Positions 24,123-33,730 are shown, counted from the stretch's first letter. The stretch is 64,000 nt of DNA from Porphyromonas pogonae (GCF_036320655.1 NZ_CP143258.1:1054001-1118000), one strand, 5' to 3'. Notes: generated by a model not told the origin, from the letters alone. Numbers and translations are program-made.

Positions 24123-26885
24123 ATGTACAAACCGTTTTCATTAATCGTAGTTTCGCTTTGTGTTTCCTCTTTGGGTCTCAGCGCTCAGGCTCTGAGCAAG
24201 GACGCTGTGCTGAAGACTGATTCGATCAAGCAAGAGAAGGAAGGTGTGATCAATAACCCTACAATAGACTATGCAAGACCAACTACAAAGGTCATTGCTG
24301 ACGTAAAAATTACGGGTGCTAAGAACTTTGATGAATCTTTGCTTTTGAATCTTTCAGGAATCAATGTCGGTGACAAAGTAGAAATACCCGGCCCTGTTTT
24401 TACCTCTGCTGTAAACAAGCTGTTGGCTCAAGGATATTTTTCGGATGTCAAGATCAGCGTAAGTAAGTATGTGGGTAACAAAGCTTGGATACAAATTCAG
24501 GTGGAGCAAAGACCTCGTATATACAGCGTAAAATACCATGGGATTTCTAAAAGTCAGCAAGAGGATTTAGATAAGAAGTTGGGTCTCTCCAAAGGTGTAG
24601 CTCTTACTCCCAATGTTTTGGATAGGACTAAAGTCCTTATCAAAAAGTACTATGATGAAAAGGGTTTTCGAAGCATGTCTCTTGAGCTGAAAGAGACCCC
24701 CAATGTATCGGAAGAAAACTTCGTCGATTTGGATATATATATTGACAAAAACAATAAAACTAAAATACGCGAAATCTTCTTTAAAGGCAATGATCATGTG
24801 TCTGACTTTGATCTCCGCATGGCGATGAAGAAGACCAACGAGATGTTTAGTTTGCGCAAGGGGCATATCTGGTCTTCAATCAGGAAGATATTTAGCAGTA
24901 AGAAACTTGTTGATGACGAATACAAGAATGACCTCGAAAATATTATCAAAAAATATCAGGCCAAAGGCTATAGAGATGCTGAAATCACTCATGACTCTAT
25001 TGTGCCGGTTCCCGGAAATAATAAAGTTGTAGATATCTATATAGACGTCAAAGAAGGTAAGCGGTATTACATCAAGGATATTCAGTTTGTAGGAAATACA
25101 AAATACAATTCAGAACTCCTCAAGCAGTATGCCGGCATCAAGCCTGGTGATGTTTACAATCAGAAAAGATTGAACGATCGTCTTTTTGTGGATGAAGATG
25201 CTGTATCCAATATCTACTATAACAATGGATATATATTCTCACGTATTACACCCGTTGAGACCAAAGTAGAAGGAGACTCCGTTACTTTGGATGTACGTGT
25301 TACCGAGGGTAACCCCGCAACAATCAATAAGGTTATTATCAAGGGAAACAATCTTGTGTATGAAGATGTGGTACGTCGCGAGCTTTATACAAAGCCGGGT
25401 AAATTGTTTAGCCGTCAGGATTTGATGGATTCTTATCGTCTGATCAATCAGTTGGGGCACTTTGATGCAGAAAAATCTCAGCCTAGACCATTACCTGATC
25501 CATATGATGGTACTGTAGATATCGAGTATCCACTCGTGCCCAAAAGTAATGACCAGCTTGAGCTTTCTATCGGATGGAGCCAAACGGGTCTTGTAGGTAG
25601 AGTAGGTGTGAAGTTTACAAACTTTTCTATCAAAAACCTCTTTCACCCCAGCATGTACAAGGGTATAATACCACAGGGTGATGGCCAAACACTTTCACTG
25701 AGCGGACAGACCAACGGTAGCTACTATAAGCAACTTAGCTTTAGTTTCTCCGATCCCTGGTTTGGAGGCAAGCGCCCTAATTTATTTGAAGTTAGTGGTT
25801 TCTATTCCAAGGTTACTGCCATGGATGAGAAATACTATAATACGCGAATGAATGACTTGTACAATAGTATGGCCTATTCCGGATATTATACCAATCCTTA
25901 CTATGGAGGTATGGGTGGTTACGGTGGTATGGGCGGCTATGGTGGTTATGGAGGTGGCTATAATCCTTATTATGCCGGAGGTCAGCTGATGGAAAACTCT
26001 TATGACCCTGATAAATCCCTTGAGATGTTTGGTTTGTCTATTGGCTATGGTAAGAGATTGAATTGGCCTGACAATTGGTTCCAGGTGTATGCATCCCTCA
26101 ACTATACCCGCTATAAACTTAAAAACTGGATCTATCCTACCTTTGGTACTTTCCATCAAGGTAGTGCCAACGACCTTAACTTGGAGTTGCGTTTGATGAG
26201 AAACTCCACTGACAATCCTGTATATACCCGTAGAGGATCAGAGTTTATGGTGTCATTGTCTGCTACTCTTCCTTATTCCATGTGGGATAAAAAAGACTAT
26301 GCCGATCCCAACCTGCCACTTGCCGATCGCTACAGATTTATTGAGTATCACAAGTGGAAGTATCTGGCTAAGGTATTTACACCTCTCATGAATCCTATGA
26401 CAGTAAAACGCACTCCTGTTTTGATGAGTAAGATCGAAGGTGGTATCATAGGGACTTACGATAATAATAAGCGCTCTCCTTTTGGCACATATTATATGGG
26501 GGGAGATATGATGTCGAGTATGATGGGTAGCTATATGAACGAAAACATAGGTCTTAGGGGTTATAAAAACGGATCTATTGCCGGTGCCAACTATGATTAT
26601 GCTTACTCATACATGAAAATGAGCATGGAACTTCGTTATCCATTGGTGTTTGAGCAGTCTACTACTATATGGGCTTTGGCTTTTGTTGAAGCAGGTAATG
26701 CCTGGAAAAAGCTGGACAATTATAACCCGTTTGATCTGAAAAGATCTGCCGGTTTAGGCGTACGCATCATGTTGCCTATGGTGGGACTCATAGGTATTGA
26801 CTGGGCATATGGTTTCGATAAACCTCGCGGATATTCGGAAAAAGGTGGTAGCAATATCCACTTTGTACTCGGACGTGATTTATAA
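24123..26885 (+). CDS. bamA: Outer membrane protein assembly factor BamA (Omp85)
   Basis: Central barrel of the BAM complex that inserts outer-membrane proteins. 920 residues: signal peptide (~1-21, ending LSAQA), a series of POTRA domains (~50-430; e.g. DVKITGAKNFDES, REIFFKGNDHVSDF, IKDIQFVGNTKY, INKVIIKGNNLVYEDVVRREL), then the 16-strand barrel with the final GLIGIDWAYGFDKPRG. ATG 24123 begins the signal peptide; an upstream in-frame ATG at 24030 overlaps uppS and adds an unlikely extension. Odd feature: a Gly/Tyr-rich stretch (~residues 585-620, repeats of GGMGGYGG) in the barrel, probably an extracellular loop. The two Skp-like genes follow. Confidence 0.93.
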   Translation: MYKPFSLIVVSLCVSSLGLSAQALSKDAVLKTDSIKQEKEGVINNPTIDYARPTTKVIADVKITGAKNFDESLLLNLSGINVGDKVEIPGPVFTSAVNKLLAQGYFSDVKISVSKYVGNKAWIQIQVEQRPRIYSVKYHGISKSQQEDLDKKLGLSKGVALTPNVLDRTKVLIKKYYDEKGFRSMSLELKETPNVSEENFVDLDIYIDKNNKTKIREIFFKGNDHVSDFDLRMAMKKTNEMFSLRKGHIWSSIRKIFSSKKLVDDEYKNDLENIIKKYQAKGYRDAEITHDSIVPVPGNNKVVDIYIDVKEGKRYYIKDIQFVGNTKYNSELLKQYAGIKPGDVYNQKRLNDRLFVDEDAVSNIYYNNGYIFSRITPVETKVEGDSVTLDVRVTEGNPATINKVIIKGNNLVYEDVVRRELYTKPGKLFSRQDLMDSYRLINQLGHFDAEKSQPRPLPDPYDGTVDIEYPLVPKSNDQLELSIGWSQTGLVGRVGVKFTNFSIKNLFHPSMYKGIIPQGDGQTLSLSGQTNGSYYKQLSFSFSDPWFGGKRPNLFEVSGFYSKVTAMDEKYYNTRMNDLYNSMAYSGYYTNPYYGGMGGYGGMGGYGGYGGGYNPYYAGGQLMENSYDPDKSLEMFGLSIGYGKRLNWPDNWFQVYASLNYTRYKLKNWIYPTFGTFHQGSANDLNLELRLMRNSTDNPVYTRRGSEFMVSLSATLPYSMWDKKDYADPNLPLADRYRFIEYHKWKYLAKVFTPLMNPMTVKRTPVLMSKIEGGIIGTYDNNKRSPFGTYYMGGDMMSSMMGSYMNENIGLRGYKNGSIAGANYDYAYSYMKMSMELRYPLVFEQSTTIWALAFVEAGNAWKKLDNYNPFDLKRSAGLGVRIMLPMVGLIGIDWAYGFDKPRGYSEKGGSNIHFVLGRDL

Positions 26886-26944
26886 TAAATCACTACAAAC
26901 TTCGTTACTCATATAAATAGAATACACTTTAAAAGCATTTGATT

Positions 26945-27457
26945 ATGAAAAAGTTTTTGATTTCATTTGTATTGATCTTTTTCTCTGCAGTAGGAGCTAT
27001 GGCCCAGAAATATGCTTTTGTGGACATGGATTATATAATGAAGAGTATCCCCAACTATGAAGTAATGACCAAGCAGATTGAGCAGGCTTCTTCGGCATAT
27101 CAGAAACAATTGGAGGCTGTGGAAAACTCAGCCAAAGATATGTACAAGAAGTATCAGGCCGATCTGGCTACTCTCACTCCTGATCAGAAAAAGAGTCGTG
27201 AAGAAGCGATCGTTGCTAAAGAGAAAGAGGTCATGGAGCTGAAAATGAAGTTTTTTGGTCCCGAAGGGGAACTTGTCAAAAAACGTAATGCTGCAATGAA
27301 ACCTCTTGAAGATGCCGTATGGCAATCTCTCAAATCCATGGCCAAAGAGTATGGACTGATGATGATTATTGATCGCTCTTCTTCCAAAATTGTTTATGCT
27401 GATCCCTCGATAGATATCAGCACTTCTGTGTTGGCAAAGTTGGGTATTAATAAATAA
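26945..27457 (+). CDS. Skp/OmpH-type periplasmic chaperone (first copy)
   Basis: A 170-residue OmpH/Skp family protein with a signal peptide (residues 1-21, ending AMAQ), a short beta segment KYAFVDMDYIMKSIPNY and long coiled-coil helices (~30-125) rich in Lys and Glu, then a C-terminal strand region. The family holds unfolded outer-membrane proteins in the periplasm and hands them to BAM. It follows bamA by 59 bases. The ATG at 26945 is preferred over TTG 26939. A paralogue follows. Confidence 0.88.
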   Translation: MKKFLISFVLIFFSAVGAMAQKYAFVDMDYIMKSIPNYEVMTKQIEQASSAYQKQLEAVENSAKDMYKKYQADLATLTPDQKKSREEAIVAKEKEVMELKMKFFGPEGELVKKRNAAMKPLEDAVWQSLKSMAKEYGLMMIIDRSSSKIVYADPSIDISTSVLAKLGINK

Positions 27458-27473
27458 AAAACTTATCTTTGAG

Positions 27474-27481
27474 ACAGTTTT
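27474..27481 (+). promoter_or_regulatory. -7 box before the second Skp-like gene
   Basis: TATCTTTG, exact match to TAnnTTTG, 58 bases before the ATG at 27539, suggesting the second copy has its own promoter. Confidence 0.55.
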
Positions 27482-27538
27482 GGCTGATCTCATATAAACA
27501 CAGTATTTAGAAGAATATTATAAATCAATTAAATCAAT

Positions 27539-28036
27539 ATGAAAAAGTTATTTTTGGCTCTTATTATGGCCATTGCTCCTATTTGCTCTTTTGCGCAACA
27601 AAAGATAGGTATCGTAAATACTCAAGAAATTATGGCTAAGCTTCCTGATGTGAAGGATGCTAATGCAAAGATGGAACAACTGACCAAGAAATATGAAGCT
27701 GACTTAAATGGCATGAGAGACGAGTTTCAGAAAAAAGCCGAAGCTTTCACCAAAGAAAAGGCTACCTTGGTGGAGAGTATTCGTCTACGTAAAGAGCAAG
27801 AACTCCAAGATATCCAAAATCGTATTACTTCATCTTATCAAGTGATGCAAGAAGACCTTCAGAAACAACAAGAAACTTTGTTGAGACCTATTCAAGTGAA
27901 GGTAACTGATGCTATCAAAAAAGTAGGTGATGCCAATGCCTGCACTTATGTTATGGAGTCTACGATGATGCTTTATGTCGGTAGCACAGCTGTAGATCTT
28001 ACCGATAAAGTTAAGGCTTCTTTGGGGATTAAATAA
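27539..28036 (+). CDS. Skp/OmpH-type periplasmic chaperone (second copy)
   Basis: A 165-residue paralogue with a signal peptide (residues 1-19, ending SFAQQ), QKIGIVNTQEIMAKLPDV near residue 21, a charged coiled coil (~40-115) and a C-terminal segment YVGSTAVDLTDKVKASLGIK. Same family and probable role as the gene before it. The pair differ in coiled-coil sequence, so they may serve different clients. It ends 33 bases before a terminator. Confidence 0.88.
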   Translation: MKKLFLALIMAIAPICSFAQQKIGIVNTQEIMAKLPDVKDANAKMEQLTKKYEADLNGMRDEFQKKAEAFTKEKATLVESIRLRKEQELQDIQNRITSSYQVMQEDLQKQQETLLRPIQVKVTDAIKKVGDANACTYVMESTMMLYVGSTAVDLTDKVKASLGIK

Positions 28037-28068
28037 AATCATTCAATAGGATTAAATCCTTTATGAAT

Positions 28069-28106
28069 AAAGGGATTGCCCGTGTGGTGATCCCTTTCTT
28101 TTTTTT
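28069..28106 (+). terminator. Terminator after the Skp pair
   Basis: AAAGGGAT pairs with ATCCCTTT around a 13-base loop, followed by CTTTTTTTT. The same T-run leads into the murI -7 box. Confidence 0.75.
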
Positions 28107-28113
28107 ATCTTTG
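28106..28113 (+). promoter_or_regulatory. -7 box for murI
   Basis: TATCTTTG, exact consensus, 28 bases before the murI ATG. Confidence 0.6.
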
Positions 28114-28141
28114 TAATACCTTATGAATATGTTTGGATTAT

Positions 28142-28969
28142 ATGAACAGAACACCTATAGGTATATTTGATTCCGGTTATGGAGGACTCACTATTCTTAG
28201 TGAGATCAGGACTCTTTTGCCTCAGTACGATTTTATTTATTTGGGTGACAATGCCAGAGCACCCTACGGTACACGCTCATTCGACGTAATTTATAATTTT
28301 ACTAAACAAGCAGTGAGTAAGTTGTTTGAACTTGGATGTCCTTTAGTTATTTTGGCTTGTAATACAGCTTCAGCCAAAGCTCTACGCACCATTCAGCAAG
28401 TCGACCTTCCTGCTTCGTCAGATCCCGAAAGGAGGGTCTTGGGAGTTATTCGTCCCACTGTGGAGGCTATAGGCAAGCTTACTTCTAATCGCCATATTGG
28501 AGTATTGGGTACTCCCGGTACTATATCCTCGCATTCTTATCAGTTAGAAATCGCCAAGCTTTATCCGGATATGATTATTTCCGAAGAAGCCTGTCCTATG
28601 TGGGTGCCACTTGTAGAAACGGGTGAAAGTGATAGTCCCGGAGCTGATTATTTCGTTCGCAAACATCTTGACAATCTTTTTGCTAAGGATGATATGATTG
28701 ATGCTATCATACTCGGTTGTACTCATTATCCTATACTCAAGCCCAAGATGAAGCGTTTGCTTACCCCTACTATTAATGTGATATCACAGGGGGAATATGT
28801 AGCTAAGTCTTTGGAAGACTATCTCAATAGACATCCTGAAATGAATAGCAAGCTTAGTCGTGAAGGTTCCATGACTTACTATACTACCGAATGCCCCGAA
28901 AAGTTTTCAGATCTGGCTTCTATTTTTCTTTCAGATAGGATCGAATCACAGTACATAAAGATTGACTAA
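28142..28969 (+). CDS. murI: Glutamate racemase
   Basis: Makes D-glutamate for peptidoglycan. 275 residues with IGIFDSGYGGLTILSEI at the start, YLGDNARAPYGTRS near residue 35, the catalytic cysteine in LACNTASAKALR near residue 73 and the second one in IILGCTHYPILKP near residue 196. ATG 28142 gives the usual N-terminus; the TTG at 28133 adds three residues. Cytoplasmic. Confidence 0.95.
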   Translation: MNRTPIGIFDSGYGGLTILSEIRTLLPQYDFIYLGDNARAPYGTRSFDVIYNFTKQAVSKLFELGCPLVILACNTASAKALRTIQQVDLPASSDPERRVLGVIRPTVEAIGKLTSNRHIGVLGTPGTISSHSYQLEIAKLYPDMIISEEACPMWVPLVETGESDSPGADYFVRKHLDNLFAKDDMIDAIILGCTHYPILKPKMKRLLTPTINVISQGEYVAKSLEDYLNRHPEMNSKLSREGSMTYYTTECPEKFSDLASIFLSDRIESQYIKID

Positions 28970-29145
28970 GTAGTATTGCCGGTAGGCAAAAATTGGAAGA
29001 TATTCAAAGAAAAACTGTCGACCCTGATTTTTCTGTTGATTTTAATCTGTATAGTATAAAAAATCTCTTTATCGATAAGACAAAAAAAGGTATATCTCAA
29101 AGATATCTTTTCCCTTTCAGACGAATGATTTATTTGACTCCATTA

Positions 29146-29332
29146 GAGACTGTTGCAAAAGTCAACAGTCTTGTGGATTTTGGAGGCAAAGCCGACAAAA
29201 GACACTTTGACCGGGCAGAGAGGGTAAAGTGCAAGGCGCTAAGAATGAGTGCACAGGGAGTTTACTTCAGGTAAATGACCAAGCGCGAATCTCGCAAGCA
29301 ACGAAGCAATTTGCCTGCTATGCAATGGTCTC
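29146..29332 (+). mobile_element. 187-bp MITE, copy A
   Basis: Starts GAGACTGTTGCAAAAGTC and ends GCAATGGTCTC, giving imperfect terminal inverted repeats (GAGAC-Y-GTTGCA). It is flanked on both sides by the 5-bp duplication CATTA. It encodes no transposase. A 43-codon frame crosses it, but its start depends on flanking DNA. Five other full copies lie in this window. Confidence 0.88.
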
Positions 29333-29627
29333 CATTAATACATCTTTTCATATCTTACTACCCGAGGCTTGGAGATAACTTTTCCTGGATTAATAGTTGT
29401 TTGCTAGCAACGCCTTTATAGGGAATTATTGGAGTTGTATTAAATGTATTGGAATATTTAGGATACCAAAAGTTTGCGATAATGTGTATGTTAGAATGCT
29501 GTCAAAATCTCTACAAAAGTATTAAAATGATATGTTTTATCTTATGTAGGACTCTTTCTGATAGTATGGTGTCAGGGCTTGGGTATTGATTGTCACATCA
29601 ATAACAATGAAAAAAAGCTCTCAATAA

Positions 29628-29755
29628 TTTTCTAACTACGTGATGTAATTTTTCTAGTTAGGTTTCTATATTTTTCTAACTAAGAAAATCCAATGGCCTA
29701 GTTAAGAAAATAGCATCACGTAGTTAGAAAAATAGTAAAGCGTAGTTAAGAAAAA
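29628..29755. repeat. AT-rich inverted-repeat array built on TTTTCTAACTA
   Basis: About six units of TTTTCTAACTA(C/A)G or its reverse complement in 128 bases. The outermost pair is perfect over 18 bp: TTTTCTAACTACGTGATG (29628-29645) against CATCACGTAGTTAGAAAA (29714-29731). A related array lies at 58733-58862. No coding frame. Confidence 0.75.
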
Positions 29756-29774
29756 AGCAGTGCGTATGCTACCG

Positions 29775-29827
29775 CAAAGGAAAAGCCATAAAGAAGACAT
29801 TTGTTCCTCTTTATGGCTTTTCCTTTG
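29775..29827. terminator. Perfect 20-bp hairpin, probable terminator
   Basis: CAAAGGAAAAGCCATAAAGA pairs perfectly with the 20 bases at 29808-29827, with a 13-base loop. It lies at the end of a possible minus-strand transcript starting near 30040. Confidence 0.6.
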
Positions 29828-30452
29828 TTGGCGAGTAGGTTTTTACATTATGTCAATTCATTTTTTCTATCTTATGATGTGATTTTGACAAAATGTAAGT
29901 TGGAATATCAGCTCATGTCATATATTTTGAAAAAATATATGTTTATATATCTTATGCTATGGAGTAGAGCTTTCATTCGGTCGGGTTAGTATTTATTTGT
30001 TTTATATATTTTCTGCACGCGGTATAAAAAGTGATTGGGTACAGAACAAAGATACAACACCACACCCCCCTTTGTCAAGAGATTGAGCCATTTTATTGGG
30101 GTAAAGTGCCGAAGAAATGAATGCATAGAGTATAGAACAGAATTTCTATGATAATAGGATACTTTTGCAGCAGTAGGATGCCACAAATATATGGATCTCA
30201 TAATATAATATTCCATATGCTGGATGATGGATAAGAGGAGTGGTTTGATGTATAGTAGTCGTATTACTTCTTCAACTAATAATGGAGGAAGCACTCATAC
30301 TATTCCCGACTTATATATGTCTATCCATGAGCATGATTTAAGTGATGAATATCAAAGAGCTAAATGTTGGAGTATAAGAGTACAGGCTGTTTCAAGGTAT
30401 TGTGCTATGAAACAGCCTGTAAGGTTTCTTTTGTATGGTACATTGCATATGC
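29828..30452. other. Gene-free region with an orphan minus-strand promoter
   Basis: No frame here has a family signature. A minus-strand promoter lies at 30047-30077 and points to the hairpin at 29775-29827, which would give an RNA of about 265 bases. The rest, up to the end of pepT, shows nothing I can support. Confidence 0.4.
30047..30078 (-). promoter_or_regulatory. Orphan minus-strand promoter
   Basis: Minus-strand TATCTTTG (30047-30054) with TTG (30076-30078) 21 bases upstream. No protein gene follows on that strand before the 20-bp hairpin. Confidence 0.5.
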
Positions 30453-31670
30453 CTATTCAGCCCAGAGCTTAGCCAACTCAATAATAGTTTTTACGGCACG
30501 CTGCATAGTGGTGTATGAAGCGTACTCAAATTTACCGTGAAAATTGGCTCCTCCTGTAAATAGGTTGGGGCAGGGTAGTCCCATATAACTTAGCCTTGAT
30601 CCGTCTGTACCTCCTCGTATGGGTTGGATGAGGGGTTTTACTCCTATACGTTCCATTGCCTTTGTCGCTTTTTCGATAAGCTCAGGATGAGGTTCGACCA
30701 TCTCTCTCATGTTGTAATATTGATCTTTCAGCTCAAGAGTAGCGATGCTTTTGCCATACTTTTTATTTACCATATCTACGGTTGCAGTGATAAGATCTTT
30801 TTTACTCTCAAACAACGTACGATCGTGATCCCGTATGATATAGTGCATGTTGGCTTCTTCTACCGCTCCACCAAGTCCTATGAGATGAAAAAAACCTTCA
30901 TAATGCTCTGTAAACTCAGGGCGTTGCTCTACCGGTAATATGTTGTGAATATCCATGGCTACCTGCAAGGCATTTATCATTTTCCCTTTGGCAGTCCCGG
31001 GATGTATATTACGGCCTTGTATGTGTATCTTGGCACTTGCCGCATTGAAATTCTCGTATTCCAGCTCTCCCTCATATCCTCCATCCATGGTATAGGCAAA
31101 TTTTGCACCGAATCGCTCTACATCAAAATAGTCTACACCTCTCCCTATTTCCTCATCGGGAGTAAAACCTATCTTGATGGGTCCATGTTTTATTTCCGGA
31201 TGGTTTATAAGCCATTCCATGGCGGTCATAATTTCCGCTACTCCGGCTTTGTCATCCGCTCCCAACAGAGTGGTACCATCTGTATGGATAATAGTGTGTC
31301 CCTCAAGTTTTGCCAGTTCGGGAAAATCTTCCACCTTCATCCATAGATTAGGATTGAGTTGAATATCCTTACCATCGTATTGCTCTATGACATGAGGTTT
31401 TATGTCTTTGCCACTCATATCCGGGCTGGTGTCTACGTGTGAAATAAAGCCAATGGCAGGTTTATCTTCATACCCCTTACTGGCAGGCAATGATCCCATT
31501 ACATATCCATATTTATCGATAGTGACATCAGTGAGTCCCAGCTGCTCCATCTCATCTTTGAGATAACGTAACAGATGCCATTGTTTGTCGGTGCTGGGAA
31601 ATGTAGTGGAGTTTTCGTCACTTTGTGTATCGAAACTCACATATTTCAAAAATCGTTCTTTCAGTTCCAT
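30453..31670 (-). CDS. pepT: Peptidase T (tripeptidase)
   Basis: A 405-residue M20-family zinc aminopeptidase that releases the N-terminal residue of tripeptides. Metal and catalytic motifs: FISHVDTSPD near residue 75, DGTTLLGADDKAGVAE near residue 130, FTPDEEIGRG near residue 168, MDGGYEGELEYENFNAA near residue 195 and a late histidine in TGGANFHGKFEYA. Cytoplasmic, no signal peptide. It lies 4 bases downstream of the OPT transporter on the same strand, so imported peptides would be hydrolysed by a co-expressed peptidase. Confidence 0.95.
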   Translation of the reverse strand: MELKERFLKYVSFDTQSDENSTTFPSTDKQWHLLRYLKDEMEQLGLTDVTIDKYGYVMGSLPASKGYEDKPAIGFISHVDTSPDMSGKDIKPHVIEQYDGKDIQLNPNLWMKVEDFPELAKLEGHTIIHTDGTTLLGADDKAGVAEIMTAMEWLINHPEIKHGPIKIGFTPDEEIGRGVDYFDVERFGAKFAYTMDGGYEGELEYENFNAASAKIHIQGRNIHPGTAKGKMINALQVAMDIHNILPVEQRPEFTEHYEGFFHLIGLGGAVEEANMHYIIRDHDRTLFESKKDLITATVDMVNKKYGKSIATLELKDQYYNMREMVEPHPELIEKATKAMERIGVKPLIQPIRGGTDGSRLSYMGLPCPNLFTGGANFHGKFEYASYTTMQRAVKTIIELAKLWAE

Positions 31671-31674
31671 TGTT

Positions 31675-33660
31675 TTATTCTATATCCTTTTTTGCTTTGA
31701 TGGAATCCCATACAAAATAAATAATGATGGCTATATAAGCCAATACAGTAACCAACTCGGCTCCACTCGTTTTGTTCCAAATCGTGGCAAATACATGCTT
31801 GTCTACTTCCAAATATTTGAGTATAGCACTCACAACCCCCATGAGTGCGCCTCCTGCTATGAAGCCTGATGCTATGAGGGTACCTCTGTCTTTGCGTGCT
31901 TTATTGAGTGAAATATCTTTGCTGCGTGTAGATACTATGTGGCTGATAATACCCCCAACGAGAAGAGGTAGGTTGAGTTGTAACGGTATAAACATCCCTA
32001 ATGCAAAAGCTAATGCAGGTACATTGATCAGCGTAAGTATCAATGCAAATACTGCTCCTACGAAATAAAGCATCCAAGGAGTGCTTCCTCCTTCCATAAG
32101 TGGCTTTATCACAGCAGCCATAGCATTGGCTTGCGGCGCCACCAATGCATTTTCTCCTACAAAGCCGTATGTCTTGTTCAATATGATCATTACTCCTGCC
32201 ACTGTAGCTGCTGATACCAATGTTCCGAGGAATTTCCATTTCTCCTGTTTCTTAGGAGTAGTTCCCAACCAGTAACCAATCTTTAGGTCGGTAATGAACC
32301 CGCCTGCCATGGATAGTGCCGTACAGACTACTCCACCTATGAGCATTGCAGCCATCATGCCGCTTTGCCCTGACAGCCCTACACTTACCAAGATAAGAGA
32401 CGTAAGAATGAGTGTCATCAAAGTCATCCCCGAAACAGGGTTTGTTCCCACTATAGCTATGGCATTTGCTGCTACTGTAGTGAAGAGGAAGGAGATCACA
32501 AATACGATGAGAGTACTTACGATAGCGAATCCCCAGTTGTGCAAAACTCCAAATTGGAAGAAGAACAAAGCTGCAATGAGGCATGCAAGCACTGTACTCA
32601 TAATGGTACGCATCGTGATGTCGTGTTGAGTACGTTCAACGTCTACAGCTTCCGGTTTTTTACCTCCAAGCTCACTGACAGCTAATTTGAGAGCTCTGCC
32701 AATAATATTGGAGGATCTTATGATACCTATGATACCAGCCATAGCGATACCACCGATACCGATAGGGCGTGCGTAATTACTGAAAATCTCTTCGGGACTC
32801 ATATTACCGATAAGAGACGTAACACCCTCGCCTACGGGGGTAGCCATGCCCGGAGCAAAGTAGCTGATCAAAGGGATCAACACAAACCATACGACAAAAG
32901 AACCGGCACAAATGAGAGCGGCATATTGCAAACCTATGATGTAACCCAATCCTAAAACGGCAGCACTGGTATTGAGCTTGACTACTACTTTATATTGATC
33001 CGCAATAGTGTGTCCCCAACCCATAAAACGGGTGGATACCTCTTCGCGCCACCAACCGAAAGTCCCTACTATGAAATCATACAAACCTCCGATAAGACCA
33101 CTTATGGCAAGCAATTTCGTTTGGTTGCCGGAGCTTTCCCCTGAAATTAATACTTCCGTTGTGGCAGTAGCTTCTGGAAAAGGATATTTGCCATGCATAT
33201 CTTTGACAAAATATTTTCTGAAAGGAATCAAAAGTAAAATGCCGAGAAATCCTCCGATAAGCGATGATAGAAAGATTTGGTAAAATTGAGCTTCCAACCC
33301 CAATATATACAGAGCAGGCAAGGTGAATATGGCTCCTGCAACAACAACTCCAGAACTCGCCCCGATAGATTGGATGATCACGTTTTGTCCCAGTGCATTT
33401 TTCTTTCCTGAAAGACTTCCTACACCCACGGCAATAATAGCTATGGGTATGGCGGCTTCGAATACCTGACCTACTTTGAGTCCTAGATAGGCTGCTGCGG
33501 CTGAAAAAATGATAGCCATGACTATCCCCATCGAAACAGAATAGGGAGTGACCTCTAACGGATTTTTTCCGGGAGGCATAATCGGGCTGTATTCTTCGCC
33601 CGGTTTAAGCTCCCGATAAGCGTTTTCGGGCAGCTTATTGATAATCTTTTCTTCTTCCAT
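31675..33660 (-). CDS. OPT family oligopeptide transporter
   Basis: A 661-residue inner-membrane protein with about 15 hydrophobic segments. N-terminal PYSVSMGIVMAIIFSAAAAYLG and VGQVFEAAIPIAIIA motifs and a central KYFVKDMHGKYPFPEATATTE stretch (PFPEA) are typical of bacterial OPT transporters, which move small peptides with protons. It is the first gene of a two-gene unit with pepT. A -7 box lies about 63 bases upstream. Confidence 0.9.
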   Translation of the reverse strand: MEEEKIINKLPENAYRELKPGEEYSPIMPPGKNPLEVTPYSVSMGIVMAIIFSAAAAYLGLKVGQVFEAAIPIAIIAVGVGSLSGKKNALGQNVIIQSIGASSGVVVAGAIFTLPALYILGLEAQFYQIFLSSLIGGFLGILLLIPFRKYFVKDMHGKYPFPEATATTEVLISGESSGNQTKLLAISGLIGGLYDFIVGTFGWWREEVSTRFMGWGHTIADQYKVVVKLNTSAAVLGLGYIIGLQYAALICAGSFVVWFVLIPLISYFAPGMATPVGEGVTSLIGNMSPEEIFSNYARPIGIGGIAMAGIIGIIRSSNIIGRALKLAVSELGGKKPEAVDVERTQHDITMRTIMSTVLACLIAALFFFQFGVLHNWGFAIVSTLIVFVISFLFTTVAANAIAIVGTNPVSGMTLMTLILTSLILVSVGLSGQSGMMAAMLIGGVVCTALSMAGGFITDLKIGYWLGTTPKKQEKWKFLGTLVSAATVAGVMIILNKTYGFVGENALVAPQANAMAAVIKPLMEGGSTPWMLYFVGAVFALILTLINVPALAFALGMFIPLQLNLPLLVGGIISHIVSTRSKDISLNKARKDRGTLIASGFIAGGALMGVVSAILKYLEVDKHVFATIWNKTSGAELVTVLAYIAIIIYFVWDSIKAKKDIE

Positions 33661-33722
33661 AAGTGGTGTGATTATGAAGTGTATGTTAACGCCTAATGAA
33701 GCCTTGTGTGTAAGGCTTTGAA

Positions 33723-33730
33723 CAAAAATA
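33723..33730 (-). promoter_or_regulatory. -7 box for the OPT-pepT operon
   Basis: Minus-strand TATTTTTG matches TAnnTTTG and lies 63 bases before the start at 33660. Confidence 0.4.

Noticed and set aside
28993-29274. A 93-codon + frame ending inside MITE copy A
   Set aside because: The second half is just the MITE read in one frame and the first half has no family signature; a similar tail appears in an unrelated frame at copy B.
29628-29755. CRISPR array as an explanation for the CTAACTA repeats
   Set aside because: Units are about 12 bases, alternate in orientation and have no regular spacers; there are no cas genes nearby.
29801-29989. A 62-codon + frame after the 20-bp hairpin
   Set aside because: Its start lies in the hairpin and the composition is that of AT-rich non-coding DNA.
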